This document shows positions 1 to 8,656 of a stretch of 64,000 bases of DNA, one piece after another. The stretch is from contig CP146203.1 in NCBI GenBank assembly GCA_039995105.1, positions 620,001 through 684,000 of the forward strand, read 5' to 3'. This DNA comes from Jonesiaceae bacterium BS-20 (GTDB taxonomy: Bacteria > Actinomycetota > Actinomycetes > Actinomycetales > Cellulomonadaceae). The notes under the pieces are model-generated. The model was not told the origin of the DNA. It ran no database searches and saw nothing but the letters and a program-made list of their open reading frames with translations. The position numbers were made by a program, and so were the translations under genes. Positions within the stretch are counted from its first letter, which is position 1. Every line of letters starts with the position of its first letter.

Positions 1-433
1 GAAGGACGCCAATGGCGCCGGTAGCGGCATCATTGTCACCGCGAAGGACGGCGGTCAACTGACCACCGCTGGCAACCCAACCGCAGGAGCCGGCCTTGGT
101 GCTGGTGCTGAAGGATCGGTTCTCACCGGAGGCCTCGACTTCTCATCAACAACGACCGCTCAGGCATCGATCACCCTGATTGACCGCCAGATCGAGTCTG
201 TTTCAACCGCTCGTGCAGAGCTGGGTGCATACCAGAACCGCTTTGAGCACACCATCAAGAACGTAAACGTAGCCGTTGAGAACCTCTCGGCTTCCGAGAG
301 CCGCATCCGCGACACGGACATGGCCTCAGAGATGGTGAGCTTCACCCGCGCCCAGATCCTGTCCCAGGCTGGAACCGCAATGCTGGCTCAGGCAAACCAG
401 ATCCCGCAGGGCGTTCTGTCCCTCCTGCGCTAG
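1..433 (+). CDS. fliC: flagellin, C-terminal part (5' end outside window)
   Basis: This is the last 143 codons of a flagellin, the subunit of the flagellar filament exported through the flagellar type III system. The frame is open from base 2 to TAG at 431-433. The C-terminal D0/D1 helices are recognisable: [20 protein letters not shown], then the [19 protein letters not shown] block, then an end in [14 protein letters not shown]. This is the standard conserved flagellin C terminus. The preceding Gly/Ala/Thr-rich part belongs to the variable region. A strong hairpin terminator follows, and fliD and fliS lie downstream, as is usual for filament genes. The promoter and N terminus are not in view. 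Confidence 0.95.
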   Translation, partial: KDANGAGSGIIVTAKDGGQLTTAGNPTAGAGLGAGAEGSVLTGGLDFSSTTTAQASITLIDRQIESVSTARAELGAYQNRFEHTIKNVNVAVENLSASESRIRDTDMASEMVSFTRAQILSQAGTAMLAQANQIPQGVLSLLR

Positions 434-487
434 TCGCACAAGGTCCCAAGCGTTAGGGAACTAGCGCTAACGGCTAGCTTAAAAAAA

Positions 488-520
488 CGGCACCTCACCT
501 TTTGGTGAGGTGCCGTTTTT
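488..520 (+). terminator. rho-independent terminator after flagellin
   Basis: A perfect 12-bp stem (488-499 and 504-515) with a TTTT loop is followed by five T at 516-520. A run of seven A precedes the stem, so it could also act on the other strand. It ends the flagellin transcript just before the fliD promoter. Confidence 0.92.
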
Positions 521-521
521 C

Positions 522-548
522 TTAACTTAAGGGCGTTGTGGCCGATCA
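522..548 (+). promoter_or_regulatory. sigma-28 (FliA) type promoter of fliD
   Basis: TTAA at 522-525, a 15-base spacer, then GCCGATCA at 541-548. The FliA consensus is TAAA-N15-GCCGATAA. The element shares the 17-base block GGCCGATCAGGTGNGGT with the flgB and flbD promoters. It lies between the flagellin terminator and fliD, about 50 bases before the start codon. Confidence 0.75.
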
Positions 549-599
549 GGTGAGGTAGATCCGGTATGCCCCAGTGTTTTAAGCGAAGGAAGTAAACCT

Positions 600-1949
600 G
601 TGAACATGTCCATCGGCGGAATAGTGTCAGGTCTGGAGACAGACAAGATTATTGAATCGCTCTTGAAAGTTGAGGGTATTCCGCAGGCGATGCTGGTCAA
701 CAAGAAGACCAACACGGAATCCTTTGTCACGGCCCTGCAGGCGCTAAACACAAAGCTGGATTCCCTCAAAGACATGGCGGCAAAGGTTGCGCTGGGTAAG
801 AGCTACGACGTTTGGAAGGGCAGTTCGTCCAACTCTTCCGTTTCCGTGGCAACCAAAGAGGGGGCTAGCGCAACTACGCTCGAGTTCAGAGTGGACAAAC
901 TCGCTACCGGTCGCAGCATCTTGAGTGGTGCTATGGCCGATGCCTCAGGCCTGTTGAACCCGGACGGTGCGTTTACATTCACCAACGGTGAGGGAGAAAC
1001 CAAAGTGGTGTTTCCTGATTCTGAGTCGCTGGTAGATCTGGCAGCCGCTATCAACCAGGATAGTTCGTTAGGAATCAAGGCGACTCTGGTTACGACCAGT
1101 GAGGGCTCCCGCCTGCAACTTACGAGTGACGAGACTGGGGCACAAGAAGGCAACTTTGCCGTGACGTCTGGGCAAGGGGAAACGAACTTTACCCAAATCC
1201 GGCAGAGCGAAGATGCTCAACTTACGCTGTGGCCTGGACTAAACCTGCCGGGCAGCACGGTTACGAGCGCATCCAATACTTTTGAAGAAATCTCGCCGGG
1301 AATTGCCTTGACGGTGACCTCGATTTCTAAGGACACCGACGCGCCAATCGTGGTGAACGTGGTCAAGGACAAGGAAGCCATCACCAAACTCGGTGAAGAC
1401 CTCGTAAGTCAGTTAAACCAGGTGCTTGAGGAAATCGCTTCACGGTCCAAGGTCACCACGGAAGTGGTTGACGGAAAGACGACGGTCAAGGCCGGTATCT
1501 TTGCCGGTGACTCTATGTCGCGTCAGATCACAACGCTTCTGCAAGAGGCGGGCCTCTACCCGGTCGATGGAAAGTCCCCAACTACAATCGGTATTTCCAT
1601 GGATAAGGACGGCAAGTTCGCCTTTGACAAAGAAAGGTTTGCGGAGGCTTTGGATAAAGACCCAGCCGAGACTCAGCGTTTTCTGAGCCAACTGGCCGGC
1701 CGCGTTGAAAGCGTGGGCAAAACTATGTCGGACCCATACGAGGGGTCGCTGACCATGCGGATCCAGGGACAAAATAACCTGGTCACGGAGTACGGTAAGC
1801 AGATTGAGAACTGGGACATTCGCCTGGCTCAGCGCCGCCAAACACTCGTCAAGATGTACACGGCTATGGAGGTCGCTTTGTCTAATCTGCAAGCCCAGTC
1901 TTCGCGCTTGGGTAGCCAGCTTGGTGCTATGAATGGGCAGGGGAACTAG
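600..1949 (+). CDS. fliD: flagellar filament cap protein FliD
   Basis: Filament cap (hook-associated protein 2), 449 aa, exported through the flagellum to sit at the filament tip and fold incoming flagellin. The N terminus MNMSIGGIVSGLETDKIIES matches the FliD N domain (SGLdt.kiI..L). The C terminus has the expected helical region, LQGQNNLVTEYGKQIENW-like and then a long heptad-rich end (residues about 385-445). GTG at 600 is preferred to ATG at 606 because AAGGAAG (586-592) sits 7 bases before the GTG. It is followed three bases later by fliS. Transcription is expected from the sigma-28 type promoter at 522-548. Confidence 0.9.
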   Translation: MNMSIGGIVSGLETDKIIESLLKVEGIPQAMLVNKKTNTESFVTALQALNTKLDSLKDMAAKVALGKSYDVWKGSSSNSSVSVATKEGASATTLEFRVDKLATGRSILSGAMADASGLLNPDGAFTFTNGEGETKVVFPDSESLVDLAAAINQDSSLGIKATLVTTSEGSRLQLTSDETGAQEGNFAVTSGQGETNFTQIRQSEDAQLTLWPGLNLPGSTVTSASNTFEEISPGIALTVTSISKDTDAPIVVNVVKDKEAITKLGEDLVSQLNQVLEEIASRSKVTTEVVDGKTTVKAGIFAGDSMSRQITTLLQEAGLYPVDGKSPTTIGISMDKDGKFAFDKERFAEALDKDPAETQRFLSQLAGRVESVGKTMSDPYEGSLTMRIQGQNNLVTEYGKQIENWDIRLAQRRQTLVKMYTAMEVALSNLQAQSSRLGSQLGAMNGQGN

Positions 1950-1952
1950 AAC

Positions 1953-2426
1953 ATGACAGCCACTCAATCTCGGGACCAGTACTTACAAAATGCAGTTCTC
2001 AGTGCCAGCCCTGCGCGGCTACTGGTGATGCTGATGGACCGGCTCTATCTTGACATGCAGCGAGCGGAGCACGCCATCGCTGGTGGCAACGCCATGGCTG
2101 CGGGCGAACACTTGCTGCACGCGCAAGACATTGTTACCGAGCTGACTGCCACGCTCAAGGTTGAGGTGTGGGAAGGTGCCCGCCATGTGCAGGCGCTGTA
2201 CCTCTTCCTCTACTCGGAGTTAGTGAACGCAAATGTTTCTAAGGATCTGAGCGACGTTTACGAGTGCAAGGAATTGGTCTCCGAACTCCGGCAGACTTGG
2301 ACGCAGGCCGCTCAAGTCACCGCAGAAGACCAGGGGTTGCAGGCATCACAGCGGGCCGCGACCCGTCCCCAAAGCGGGCCTGTGCGCGCAGCATCAAAAG
2401 GATTGGGGGAGCTGGGCGTTGGCTGA
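1953..2426 (+). CDS. fliS: flagellin export chaperone FliS
   Basis: A 157-aa helical chaperone that binds the flagellin C terminus in the cytoplasm and prevents premature polymerisation. The typical FliS N terminus is present: DQYLQNAVLSASPARLLVML, then LYLDMQRAEHAI, with further amphipathic helices up to residue 120. The last 30 residues are a polar tail longer than in many FliS proteins. It starts three bases after fliD and overlaps the next gene by eight bases, which implies coupled translation. Confidence 0.88.
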   Translation: MTATQSRDQYLQNAVLSASPARLLVMLMDRLYLDMQRAEHAIAGGNAMAAGEHLLHAQDIVTELTATLKVEVWEGARHVQALYLFLYSELVNANVSKDLSDVYECKELVSELRQTWTQAAQVTAEDQGLQASQRAATRPQSGPVRAASKGLGELGVG

Positions 2427-2790
2427 TCTGGAATCTGAGGAAACACCCGATATGGATTGTCCTTTAACTGTTTGGCGGGATTACCTTGACCGTCAATCTC
2501 TTGGATTAGCGCAGGTGGATGCCATCTTGGGGAATCTCCCTCAGGGAACCCCAACGGAACTGGACTTAGCCCGCGTCACTGAGTTGACGGTGCTGACTGC
2601 GCTGAGCCAGCCGGATTGTGATCTGCCCGCTGAGTTAGAACGCGAGGCGAGCGTGGTGCATGGACACATGCTTAACACCCAAGGCCAACTTGACCTTCAA
2701 CGCCTAGTAATGGCACAGCAACTAGATCAACTGCGCCCCCGGGCCCTGACCCAGGACCAAGGTCCCATATTTTTGGATACTAGCGGATAA
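2419..2790 (+). CDS. small protein downstream of fliS, FliT-like position
   Basis: A 123-aa acidic, helix-rich protein starting at TTG 2419, with GGGGGA at 2405-2410 as ribosome binding site and an eight-base overlap with fliS. Its place straight after fliD-fliS and its size match FliT-type export chaperones, which bind FliD and FliI. I see no diagnostic motif beyond helices such as WRDYLDRQSLGLAQVDAIL. The Gln/Leu-rich part near residues 90-110 suggests coiled coil. FliT-like function is inferred from position only. Confidence 0.6.
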   Translation: MADLESEETPDMDCPLTVWRDYLDRQSLGLAQVDAILGNLPQGTPTELDLARVTELTVLTALSQPDCDLPAELEREASVVHGHMLNTQGQLDLQRLVMAQQLDQLRPRALTQDQGPIFLDTSG

Positions 2791-2813
2791 ACCCCTCAAT
2801 AATTAGAAACTAA

Positions 2814-2829
2814 CGGGGACTAGTCCCCG
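2814..2829. terminator. 16-bp perfect palindrome after the fliD operon
   Basis: CGGGGACTAGTCCCCG is a perfect palindrome that can fold as a 6-bp stem with a CTAG loop, followed by GTTT. It lies 24 bases after the last gene of the fliDS unit and 8 bases before the flgB promoter, so a weak terminator is the simplest reading. An operator is also possible. Confidence 0.45.
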
Positions 2830-2836
2830 GTTTCCC

Positions 2837-2863
2837 TAATGGGGTTTGTGGGCGGGCCGATCA
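2837..2863 (+). promoter_or_regulatory. sigma-28 (FliA) type promoter of the flgB operon
   Basis: TAAT at 2837-2840, a 15-base spacer, and GCCGATCA at 2856-2863, then the shared GGTGNGGT. It would drive the long basal body/hook operon flgB to flgE, with a leader of about 70 bases. Confidence 0.75.
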
Positions 2864-2939
2864 GGTGTGGTGTGGCAACGGATTGCCCTTTTACCGGTAG
2901 CCAAGGATTGGCCTAAGCCCACAACTCATTGGGATCTTC

Positions 2940-3281
2940 TTGTTTGACTCTGTTTCATATGTGGCGCTGAATAGTGCCCTTGATGGTCTTGCGCTACGCC
3001 AAAAAGCGATCGCGAACAATATTGCGAACATCAACACGCCCAACTATTTAGCTAAACGGGTGCGGTTTGAAGACGAATTGGCGCGGCAGGTCGCTCGCGG
3101 CAACGGCCAGGTAACGGCCCAACGCGTGGTGTCTCTTGAACCCACGCGCCTTGACGGCAATAACGTCAACCTCGATACCGAGACTCTGTCCAACATCGAT
3201 ACCGCCCTGCGCTATCAGGTAGCCCTGCGCGCCGTCGACGGTAACTTCTCTTCGCTCCGTACTGCCATGAGGACCAACTAA
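2940..3281 (+). CDS. flgB: flagellar proximal rod protein FlgB
   Basis: A 113-aa rod subunit exported across the membrane and placed next to FliE and FliF. The rod/hook N-terminal signature is clear: ALNSALDGLALRQKAIANNIANINTPNY. The C-terminal helix (LRYQVALRAVDGNFSSLRTA) is the usual FlgB end. The protein is slightly short for the family (about 130). The start is TTG at 2940, with only a weak GGGA before it. The stop overlaps the flgC ATG by one base. First gene of the basal body operon. Confidence 0.92.
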   Translation: MFDSVSYVALNSALDGLALRQKAIANNIANINTPNYLAKRVRFEDELARQVARGNGQVTAQRVVSLEPTRLDGNNVNLDTETLSNIDTALRYQVALRAVDGNFSSLRTAMRTN

Positions 3282-3682
3282 TGACTTTTGACGCAATTGG
3301 CATTGCCAGCACCGGTATGACAGTGAACCGTAAGTGGATTGATGCGGTCTCAGACAACATTGCCAACATCAATACTGTCCGCCCCACAAATGAGGATGCA
3401 TTTGCGGCCCGTTACGTTGTGGCCCGTGCAATGGGGACAGAAAATGACCCGCAAGGTGTTCAGGTGGCTGGCATTGAACTTGGCGACACCCAGGGACGAA
3501 TGGTGTTTGAACCGGAACACCCACTTGCGGATGAAGAGGGCTACGTGCGCTACCCCGAAATTGATATGTCGTCTCAGATGACCCAACTGATCATGGCACA
3601 GCGCGGTTACCAAGCCAACGCAGCCGTGGTAGACCGGGCCCGTGCCAGCTATGAGCAGGCAATCGCGATTGGACAGAACTAA
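3281..3682 (+). CDS. flgC: flagellar proximal rod protein FlgC
   Basis: A 133-aa rod subunit. The N terminus carries IASTGMTVNRKWIDAVSDN and then IANINTVRPTN, a rod-protein signature. The C terminus has the conserved MTQLIMAQRGYQANAAVVD helix that packs the D0 domain. Its ATG overlaps the flgB stop (TAATG) and its stop overlaps fliE by one base, so flgB-flgC-fliE are translationally coupled, the usual order. Confidence 0.93.
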   Translation: MTFDAIGIASTGMTVNRKWIDAVSDNIANINTVRPTNEDAFAARYVVARAMGTENDPQGVQVAGIELGDTQGRMVFEPEHPLADEEGYVRYPEIDMSSQMTQLIMAQRGYQANAAVVDRARASYEQAIAIGQN

Positions 3683-4038
3683 TGCCTATGAGTGCGATCA
3701 GTGCGGTAAGCGCCGCGGGCGTTCAACTGCCTCACGGTGCGGTTACGGGTTCAACCTACATTCCTGGTGTTGCGGGGATTGGCAGTGTTGGCACTTCCCA
3801 AGTGCCAACAGCACAGGGGACCGCTTTTGGTGAAATTCTTACGGGGGCGGTGACCGGGCTGCAATCTAGGCAGGATCGTTCCAGTAACCTGGCGGTACGT
3901 GCGGTAACCGGAGATCTTGACGACGTCCACGACTACACCGTGGCGGCGTCCGAGGCAAAGGTGGCTCTTGAGCTGACCGTAGCTGTTCGTAACAAGGCCG
4001 TTGAAGCGTTCAACGAAGTCATGAGGATGCAGGCCTGA
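3682..4038 (+). CDS. fliE: flagellar MS-ring/rod junction protein FliE
   Basis: A 118-aa basal body protein that links the MS ring to the rod. The N-terminal third (residues 1-45) is Gly/Ala/Thr-rich. The C-terminal half has the FliE pattern: LDDVHDYTVAASEAKVALEL, then TVAVRNKAVEAFNEVMRMQ. An ATG at 3682 overlaps the flgC stop, and a second ATG at 3688 is possible. The stop overlaps the fliF ATG by one base. Confidence 0.9.
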   Translation: MPMSAISAVSAAGVQLPHGAVTGSTYIPGVAGIGSVGTSQVPTAQGTAFGEILTGAVTGLQSRQDRSSNLAVRAVTGDLDDVHDYTVAASEAKVALELTVAVRNKAVEAFNEVMRMQA

Positions 4039-5636
4039 TGCCACAGCAACTTACTACGGCCTTTGGCAAGTTGCTTGCTGCGATCAAGCAGTTCAGCCTT
4101 GCCCAGCGCACTCTTGCGTTGCTTGGGGTCGCCATCTTGTTGGTTGGTATTATTGCCCTGGGGGCGTGGGTAGCCAAACCGCAAATGCGGGCGCTATACA
4201 CGGACCTTGCACCCGCCGATGCCTCACCAATTGTTGAGATGCTGGCCGGCGAGGGGGTGCCTTATGAGTTAACAAATGGCGGTGGCACCATCATGATCCC
4301 CGCTGACCAGGTGTACTCTCAGCGCCTCAAGGTGGCGTCCTCGGGAATTACCCCGGTTTCTAAATCGGGTTACTCCCTGCTGGACAACATGGGTATGACC
4401 ACGTCCGTCTTTCAACAGAACGTGACGTACAAACGCGCACTCGAGGGCGAACTAGCTGACACACTCGGTGCCATGACCGGCGTGGAGATGGCCACCGTGC
4501 AACTTGCGTTGCCGGAAGACTCCGTGTTTGTTTCCCAGAAACAAGATCCATCCGCTTCAGTGTTTATCAAACCTGTAGCAGGCACGACCTTTACGGACGA
4601 TCAGGTCCAGGCCATGGTGCAATTTGTGTCCTCTTCGATTGAGGGGCTCAAACCCAAAGATGTTTCAGTGATCGACGCTGCCGGTACGGTCCTGACTACG
4701 CCAGAAACCGCGGGCGGTTCGCAGTCGAGCAACAAGGCAACCTCTGAGTATGAGGCGCGCGTGACGCGCAACGTGCAGGACATGCTTGATCGAATTGTAG
4801 GGACCGGCATGGCCGTGGTTTCTGTAACCGCAGAATTGGACTACGACTCGACCGAGCGCACAAGCGAGAGTTTTAGCTCCAACGAGGACGTTGAACCGCT
4901 GACTGAGCGAACCACAACGGAGCAATTCAACGGTTCCAACAATGCGACGGGGGTGCTTGGCCCGGACAATATTGCCGTACCCAATGGACAAGAAGACGGC
5001 CTCTACACCAACACCAGCGAAGAACGTAACAACGCGGTCGACAAAGTCACCGAACACACGGTGACCGCACCTGGAACCGTCCGTAAACAGTCGATCTCCG
5101 TAGCCGTCGATCAGGAAGCGGCAGGCGGTTTGAACATGATCGACCTGTCCAAGATGGTTGCTAGTGCTGCGGGAATTGATGAGGAACGCGGCGACGTAGT
5201 TTCCGTGTCACGGCTACGTTTTGACCAATCGGCAGCCAAGACCGCCCAAGCCGCGATTGCTCAGGCCGAGGCAGAACTCGAGAGCGCCGAACGCCACGAA
5301 CTTTACCGGATGCTCATCACGGCAGCCGTCATTGTCGTTGCCCTGATTGTGCTAGCAATCTTGTTGGGTCGCAGGCGCAAGCGTGAGATCGAAGAAATCG
5401 AGGAACCGATCGAGGAGGGTACTTACTTTGACCAAGAACCACCTTCGAGTGGCGCGGTGGGCCAACTCCTAGACGAGTTGGATGAGACCCCATCCATGGC
5501 CTTACTGCCACCGTTCCTTGATGAAGCAGGCATAGCGGCGGATCAACGGCGTCAGGATGTTATTTCTCTCGCTGATGAAGAACCCGAAGAAGTTGCTAAT
5601 GTTCTGCGCGAGCTCATGAATACAAGGAGCAGTTGA
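4038..5636 (+). CDS. fliF: flagellar MS-ring protein FliF
   Basis: A 532-aa inner-membrane ring protein on which the rotor and the export gate are built. A first membrane segment lies at about residues 27-45 (TLALLGVAILLVGIIALGAW). The periplasmic ring-building motif ALEGELADTLGAMTGVEMAT and the VQLALPEDSVFV strand are typical. A second membrane helix follows near residues 432-452 (MLITAAVIVVALIVLAILLG), then an acidic tail that should bind FliG. Its stop overlaps the preferred fliG ATG. Confidence 0.95.
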   Translation: MPQQLTTAFGKLLAAIKQFSLAQRTLALLGVAILLVGIIALGAWVAKPQMRALYTDLAPADASPIVEMLAGEGVPYELTNGGGTIMIPADQVYSQRLKVASSGITPVSKSGYSLLDNMGMTTSVFQQNVTYKRALEGELADTLGAMTGVEMATVQLALPEDSVFVSQKQDPSASVFIKPVAGTTFTDDQVQAMVQFVSSSIEGLKPKDVSVIDAAGTVLTTPETAGGSQSSNKATSEYEARVTRNVQDMLDRIVGTGMAVVSVTAELDYDSTERTSESFSSNEDVEPLTERTTTEQFNGSNNATGVLGPDNIAVPNGQEDGLYTNTSEERNNAVDKVTEHTVTAPGTVRKQSISVAVDQEAAGGLNMIDLSKMVASAAGIDEERGDVVSVSRLRFDQSAAKTAQAAIAQAEAELESAERHELYRMLITAAVIVVALIVLAILLGRRRKREIEEIEEPIEEGTYFDQEPPSSGAVGQLLDELDETPSMALLPPFLDEAGIAADQRRQDVISLADEEPEEVANVLRELMNTRSS

Positions 5637-6652
5637 TGACCACGGCGGTAGCGCTCAGTGGCACCCAGAAGGCAGCCATAGTTTTGATGCAGTTGGGCCG
5701 TGAACGTGCGGCCAAGGTGTTGGGCCTGTTAGGCGAAACCGAAATCGAGGAACTGACTTCCGAGATCGTGCGTATGGGCCGGGTAGACCGAGAAACGGCG
5801 GATCAGGCGATGCAGGAGTTCCACGCAATCGCCACAGGCAACTCGAACTTCCTTGGCGCAGGCGGAGCGGGCTTTGCCCAGCAACTTCTTGAATCCTCAA
5901 TCGGTGTTGACCGCGCGGGGGAAATGCTTGAACGCTTGGCCTCGTCCATGGCCGGGCAGCCTTTTGAGTTCTTGCAGCAGGCCGATGCCCGTCAAGTATT
6001 AGCACTACTCAACGGGGAACACCCGCAAACCATGGCGTTGGTCCTTGCACACCTTCGCCCCGAGCACGCGTCCGCCATCATGGCCGGGTTCCCACCGGCT
6101 CTACAGGCGGAAGTGGCTCACCGCATTGCCCTCATGGAACGCGCGGCACCGGACGTGGTCGCAGTCGTTGCGGAATCACTGAGCAAGAAGGCCACCACGG
6201 TGCTGACCCTGCGGGAGACCTCGGCCGTTGGCGGCGTCCAGCCCCTTGTCGAGATTATTAACCGTGCCGATCCAGGCACCGAGAAGCTCATCTTGACCGG
6301 ACTGACCGACCGTGACCCAGAGCTTGCTGATGAGGTGCGCTCGCGGATGTTCATCTTTGCGGACATCATCTTGCTTGAAGACCGGGCATTGCAGTTGGTG
6401 CTGCGCAAGGTGGAAGTTCCACGTCTTGCACTCGCACTCAAGGGTGCGGGGGAGGCGGAACGCAGTGCCGTCATGCGTAACCTCTCCGAGCGTGCGCGTG
6501 CGGACCTGATGGAAGAGATTGTGCTGCTTGGGGCGGTGCGTGTCTCTCAGATTGAGGAGGCCCGCGCCGAGGTTGTTCAGATTATTCGCAGGCTCGAGGA
6601 GTCGGGTCAGATCACCATTAGGCGGGAGGGCGAGGATGAGTACGTTTCCTAA
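5636..6652 (+). CDS. fliG: flagellar motor switch protein FliG
   Basis: A 338-aa rotor protein that contacts MotA and sets torque and direction. The N domain has SGTQKAAIVLMQLGRERAAKV, the middle part EHPQTMALVLAHL and the C-terminal domain ILLEDRALQLVLRKVE, with charged residues expected at the stator interface. ATG 5636 is chosen over TTG 5633 because AAGGAG at 5624-5629 is six bases upstream and it makes the usual one-base overlap with fliF. The gene end overlaps fliH by 17 bases. Confidence 0.95.
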   Translation: MTTAVALSGTQKAAIVLMQLGRERAAKVLGLLGETEIEELTSEIVRMGRVDRETADQAMQEFHAIATGNSNFLGAGGAGFAQQLLESSIGVDRAGEMLERLASSMAGQPFEFLQQADARQVLALLNGEHPQTMALVLAHLRPEHASAIMAGFPPALQAEVAHRIALMERAAPDVVAVVAESLSKKATTVLTLRETSAVGGVQPLVEIINRADPGTEKLILTGLTDRDPELADEVRSRMFIFADIILLEDRALQLVLRKVEVPRLALALKGAGEAERSAVMRNLSERARADLMEEIVLLGAVRVSQIEEARAEVVQIIRRLEESGQITIRREGEDEYVS

Positions 6653-7313
6653 AGCATTTGCCGCCTTGCCGTTCAAGGTCCTTGCTGACGAGCGAGTTTC
6701 TGCCGCCCAGGATGAGGCCCGCGCACTCGGATTCAGTGCCGGGTATGCGGCGGGAGCGCGGGTTGCTGCCCAGGAGTTGGACCAGCAGCGGGCGGATCTC
6801 ATGCATGAACATTTGCAGCGTCAAGCCCAGGACCGCGAGTACCTGAACCAGGCTATTGCGTCGTTTGCGCAAGCAGCTGAGGCGGCCCGGTCCAGGGAAC
6901 TTCCGATGCTCGATGAAGCCCGCAGCACCCTGTGCACGTTGGCCCTTGAGCTAGCCCGGGCAGTGGTGGGAACGACTGACCGGCAGGATAGTTCCGTTGC
7001 CGGGGTTTCCAGCGGCGCACTCGGTGCACTGCTGCGTGCGGTTGCGGCGAGCGGCCAGACGGCTGCCTTATCTATTGCGATGGCACCCGAGCAGGCTCAA
7101 CAGATCAACCAACACTGGGACCAGGTGGTAACGGTCCTTGGAGACGCGGTGGTCAGCGTGGTACCGGATGCGAGCATCCATGCGGGCGGTGCCGTTGCCA
7201 CCTATCCGAACGGGCACGTGGACGCCACCTTGGAAACGGCGTTCAGCCGCGCGAAACTGGCGCTTGAAAACGCCCTGCAACTGGCCCACCTACAACCTGC
7301 GGTGGCACCGTGA
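6636..7313 (+). CDS. fliH: flagellar export ATPase regulator FliH
   Basis: A 225-aa stator-like protein that holds FliI and delivers it to the export gate. It begins MSTFPKAFAALPFKVLADER, followed by a long Ala/Gln/Glu helical region (ARALGFSAGYAAGARVAAQE), the GxxxG-like helix typical of FliH. The C-terminal domain ends in ALENALQLAHLQ. The reading frame is open farther upstream, but ATG 6636 has GGGAGGGCGAGG just before it and keeps the overlap with fliG short. It overlaps fliI by four bases. Confidence 0.85.
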   Translation: MSTFPKAFAALPFKVLADERVSAAQDEARALGFSAGYAAGARVAAQELDQQRADLMHEHLQRQAQDREYLNQAIASFAQAAEAARSRELPMLDEARSTLCTLALELARAVVGTTDRQDSSVAGVSSGALGALLRAVAASGQTAALSIAMAPEQAQQINQHWDQVVTVLGDAVVSVVPDASIHAGGAVATYPNGHVDATLETAFSRAKLALENALQLAHLQPAVAP

Positions 7314-8656
7314 CGGTAACGGCTCCGGCAATTGATGATATTTGGGCGTCGGTCAAGGCCGCCGCTGCTCCCTTTCCTGAGGGCCAGGTCCTGCGGGTCG
7401 TTGGCCTCTCGGTCGACGTGGCCGGGCTCAGCTGCGCGGTTGGCGATGTCCTGAGCGTTGCACACCACGGCACCGAACATGGCCTACTTGAGGTCGTTGC
7501 CGTTGCCGATGCGGTAGCCAGGTGCATGCCTCTGACGCCGATTACGGGCTTGAAACAAGGTTTGGCGGTCCGCTCGACGGGCGGTCCGCTGCAAGTCCCC
7601 TCCGGTCCCGGCCTCTTGGGTCGGGTCCTGGATGGCCTGGGGCGTCCCATGGACGGTTTGGGTCCCCTAGCCCAAACCTCCTGGGCCCCCTTTGGAACAG
7701 GAATTCCCCATGCGCTGACCCGGCGCAGGGTCAGCGACACCATGTCCGTTGGGGTGCGCACGCTTGATACGTTGACCACCATGGGCAAGGGGCAGCGTAT
7801 GGGCCTGTTTGCCGGGTCTGGCGTGGGAAAGTCGACGCTCTTGTCTATGGTTGCGCGCGGCACCGAGGCGCCCGTGAGCGTGATTGCTCTGGTTGGGGAG
7901 CGCGGCCGTGAGGTCCGTGAATTCCTCGAAGATGATTTGGGATCTCAGGGTTTGGCTCGTTCCGTGGTGGTCGTTGCAACGTCCGACCAACCGGCTTTGG
8001 CCCGCAAACAGGCCGCGTTTGTGGCTACCGCGATCGCCCAGGGGTTCCGTGATAGCGGCACCGATGTGCTGCTCATGATGGATTCGTTGACGCGGGTGGC
8101 CATGGCACAGCGTGAGATTGGGCTCTCAGTTGGGGAGCCACCGGCTACGCGTGGGTACCCGCCGTCTACGTTTGCGGTTCTTGCGGATCTGCTGGAGCGC
8201 GCGGGCGGTGGCGAGCACGGCTCGGTCACCGGTATCTATACCGTTCTGGTGGACGGCGATGATCACAATGAGCCAATCGCTGATGCGGCCCGGTCCATTC
8301 TTGACGGCCACGTAGTTTTGGCCCGCAAACTTGCGGTGCGCGGACACTATCCAGCTATTGACGCGCTCGGTTCGATTTCCCGGGTGGCCAGCAAGGTGTT
8401 GGCGAGTCAGGAACGAACCGACGCGACCGCGCTGCGCGCGTATTTAGCAGCAAAGGCCCAGGTTGCAGACCTGCTTGAGGTGGGGGCGTACGTCAAGGGC
8501 ACAAACCCTCTTGCCGATGCCGCAATCGCGTTGGCACCGCAGATAGACGGTTTCTTGCGGCAAGCAACGTCCGAACACACAACAATGGCCGAGGCGTTTG
8601 CGCAGTTGCACCGGTTGGTTGGCCAACTCGATCAGATCAGTGGAGGACAGCGGTGA
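7310..8656 (+). CDS. fliI: flagellum-specific ATPase FliI
   Basis: A 448-aa ATPase of the F1-beta/T3SS family that powers and organises export. The P-loop is FAGSGVGKSTLL (around residues 168-179), followed by ALVGERGREVREF and the Walker B region VLLMMDSLTRVAMAQREIGL. The conserved EPPATRGYPPSTF loop follows. Start GTG 7310 overlaps the fliH stop (GTGA), and the end overlaps fliJ. All catalytic motifs are intact. Confidence 0.97.
   Translation: MTVTAPAIDDIWASVKAAAAPFPEGQVLRVVGLSVDVAGLSCAVGDVLSVAHHGTEHGLLEVVAVADAVARCMPLTPITGLKQGLAVRSTGGPLQVPSGPGLLGRVLDGLGRPMDGLGPLAQTSWAPFGTGIPHALTRRRVSDTMSVGVRTLDTLTTMGKGQRMGLFAGSGVGKSTLLSMVARGTEAPVSVIALVGERGREVREFLEDDLGSQGLARSVVVVATSDQPALARKQAAFVATAIAQGFRDSGTDVLLMMDSLTRVAMAQREIGLSVGEPPATRGYPPSTFAVLADLLERAGGGEHGSVTGIYTVLVDGDDHNEPIADAARSILDGHVVLARKLAVRGHYPAIDALGSISRVASKVLASQERTDATALRAYLAAKAQVADLLEVGAYVKGTNPLADAAIALAPQIDGFLRQATSEHTTMAEAFAQLHRLVGQLDQISGGQR

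Noticed and set aside
6519-6635. Longer N terminus for FliH starting inside fliG
   Set aside because: The extra residues match no FliH and overlap fliG by 134 bases. ATG 6636 has a good ribosome binding site.
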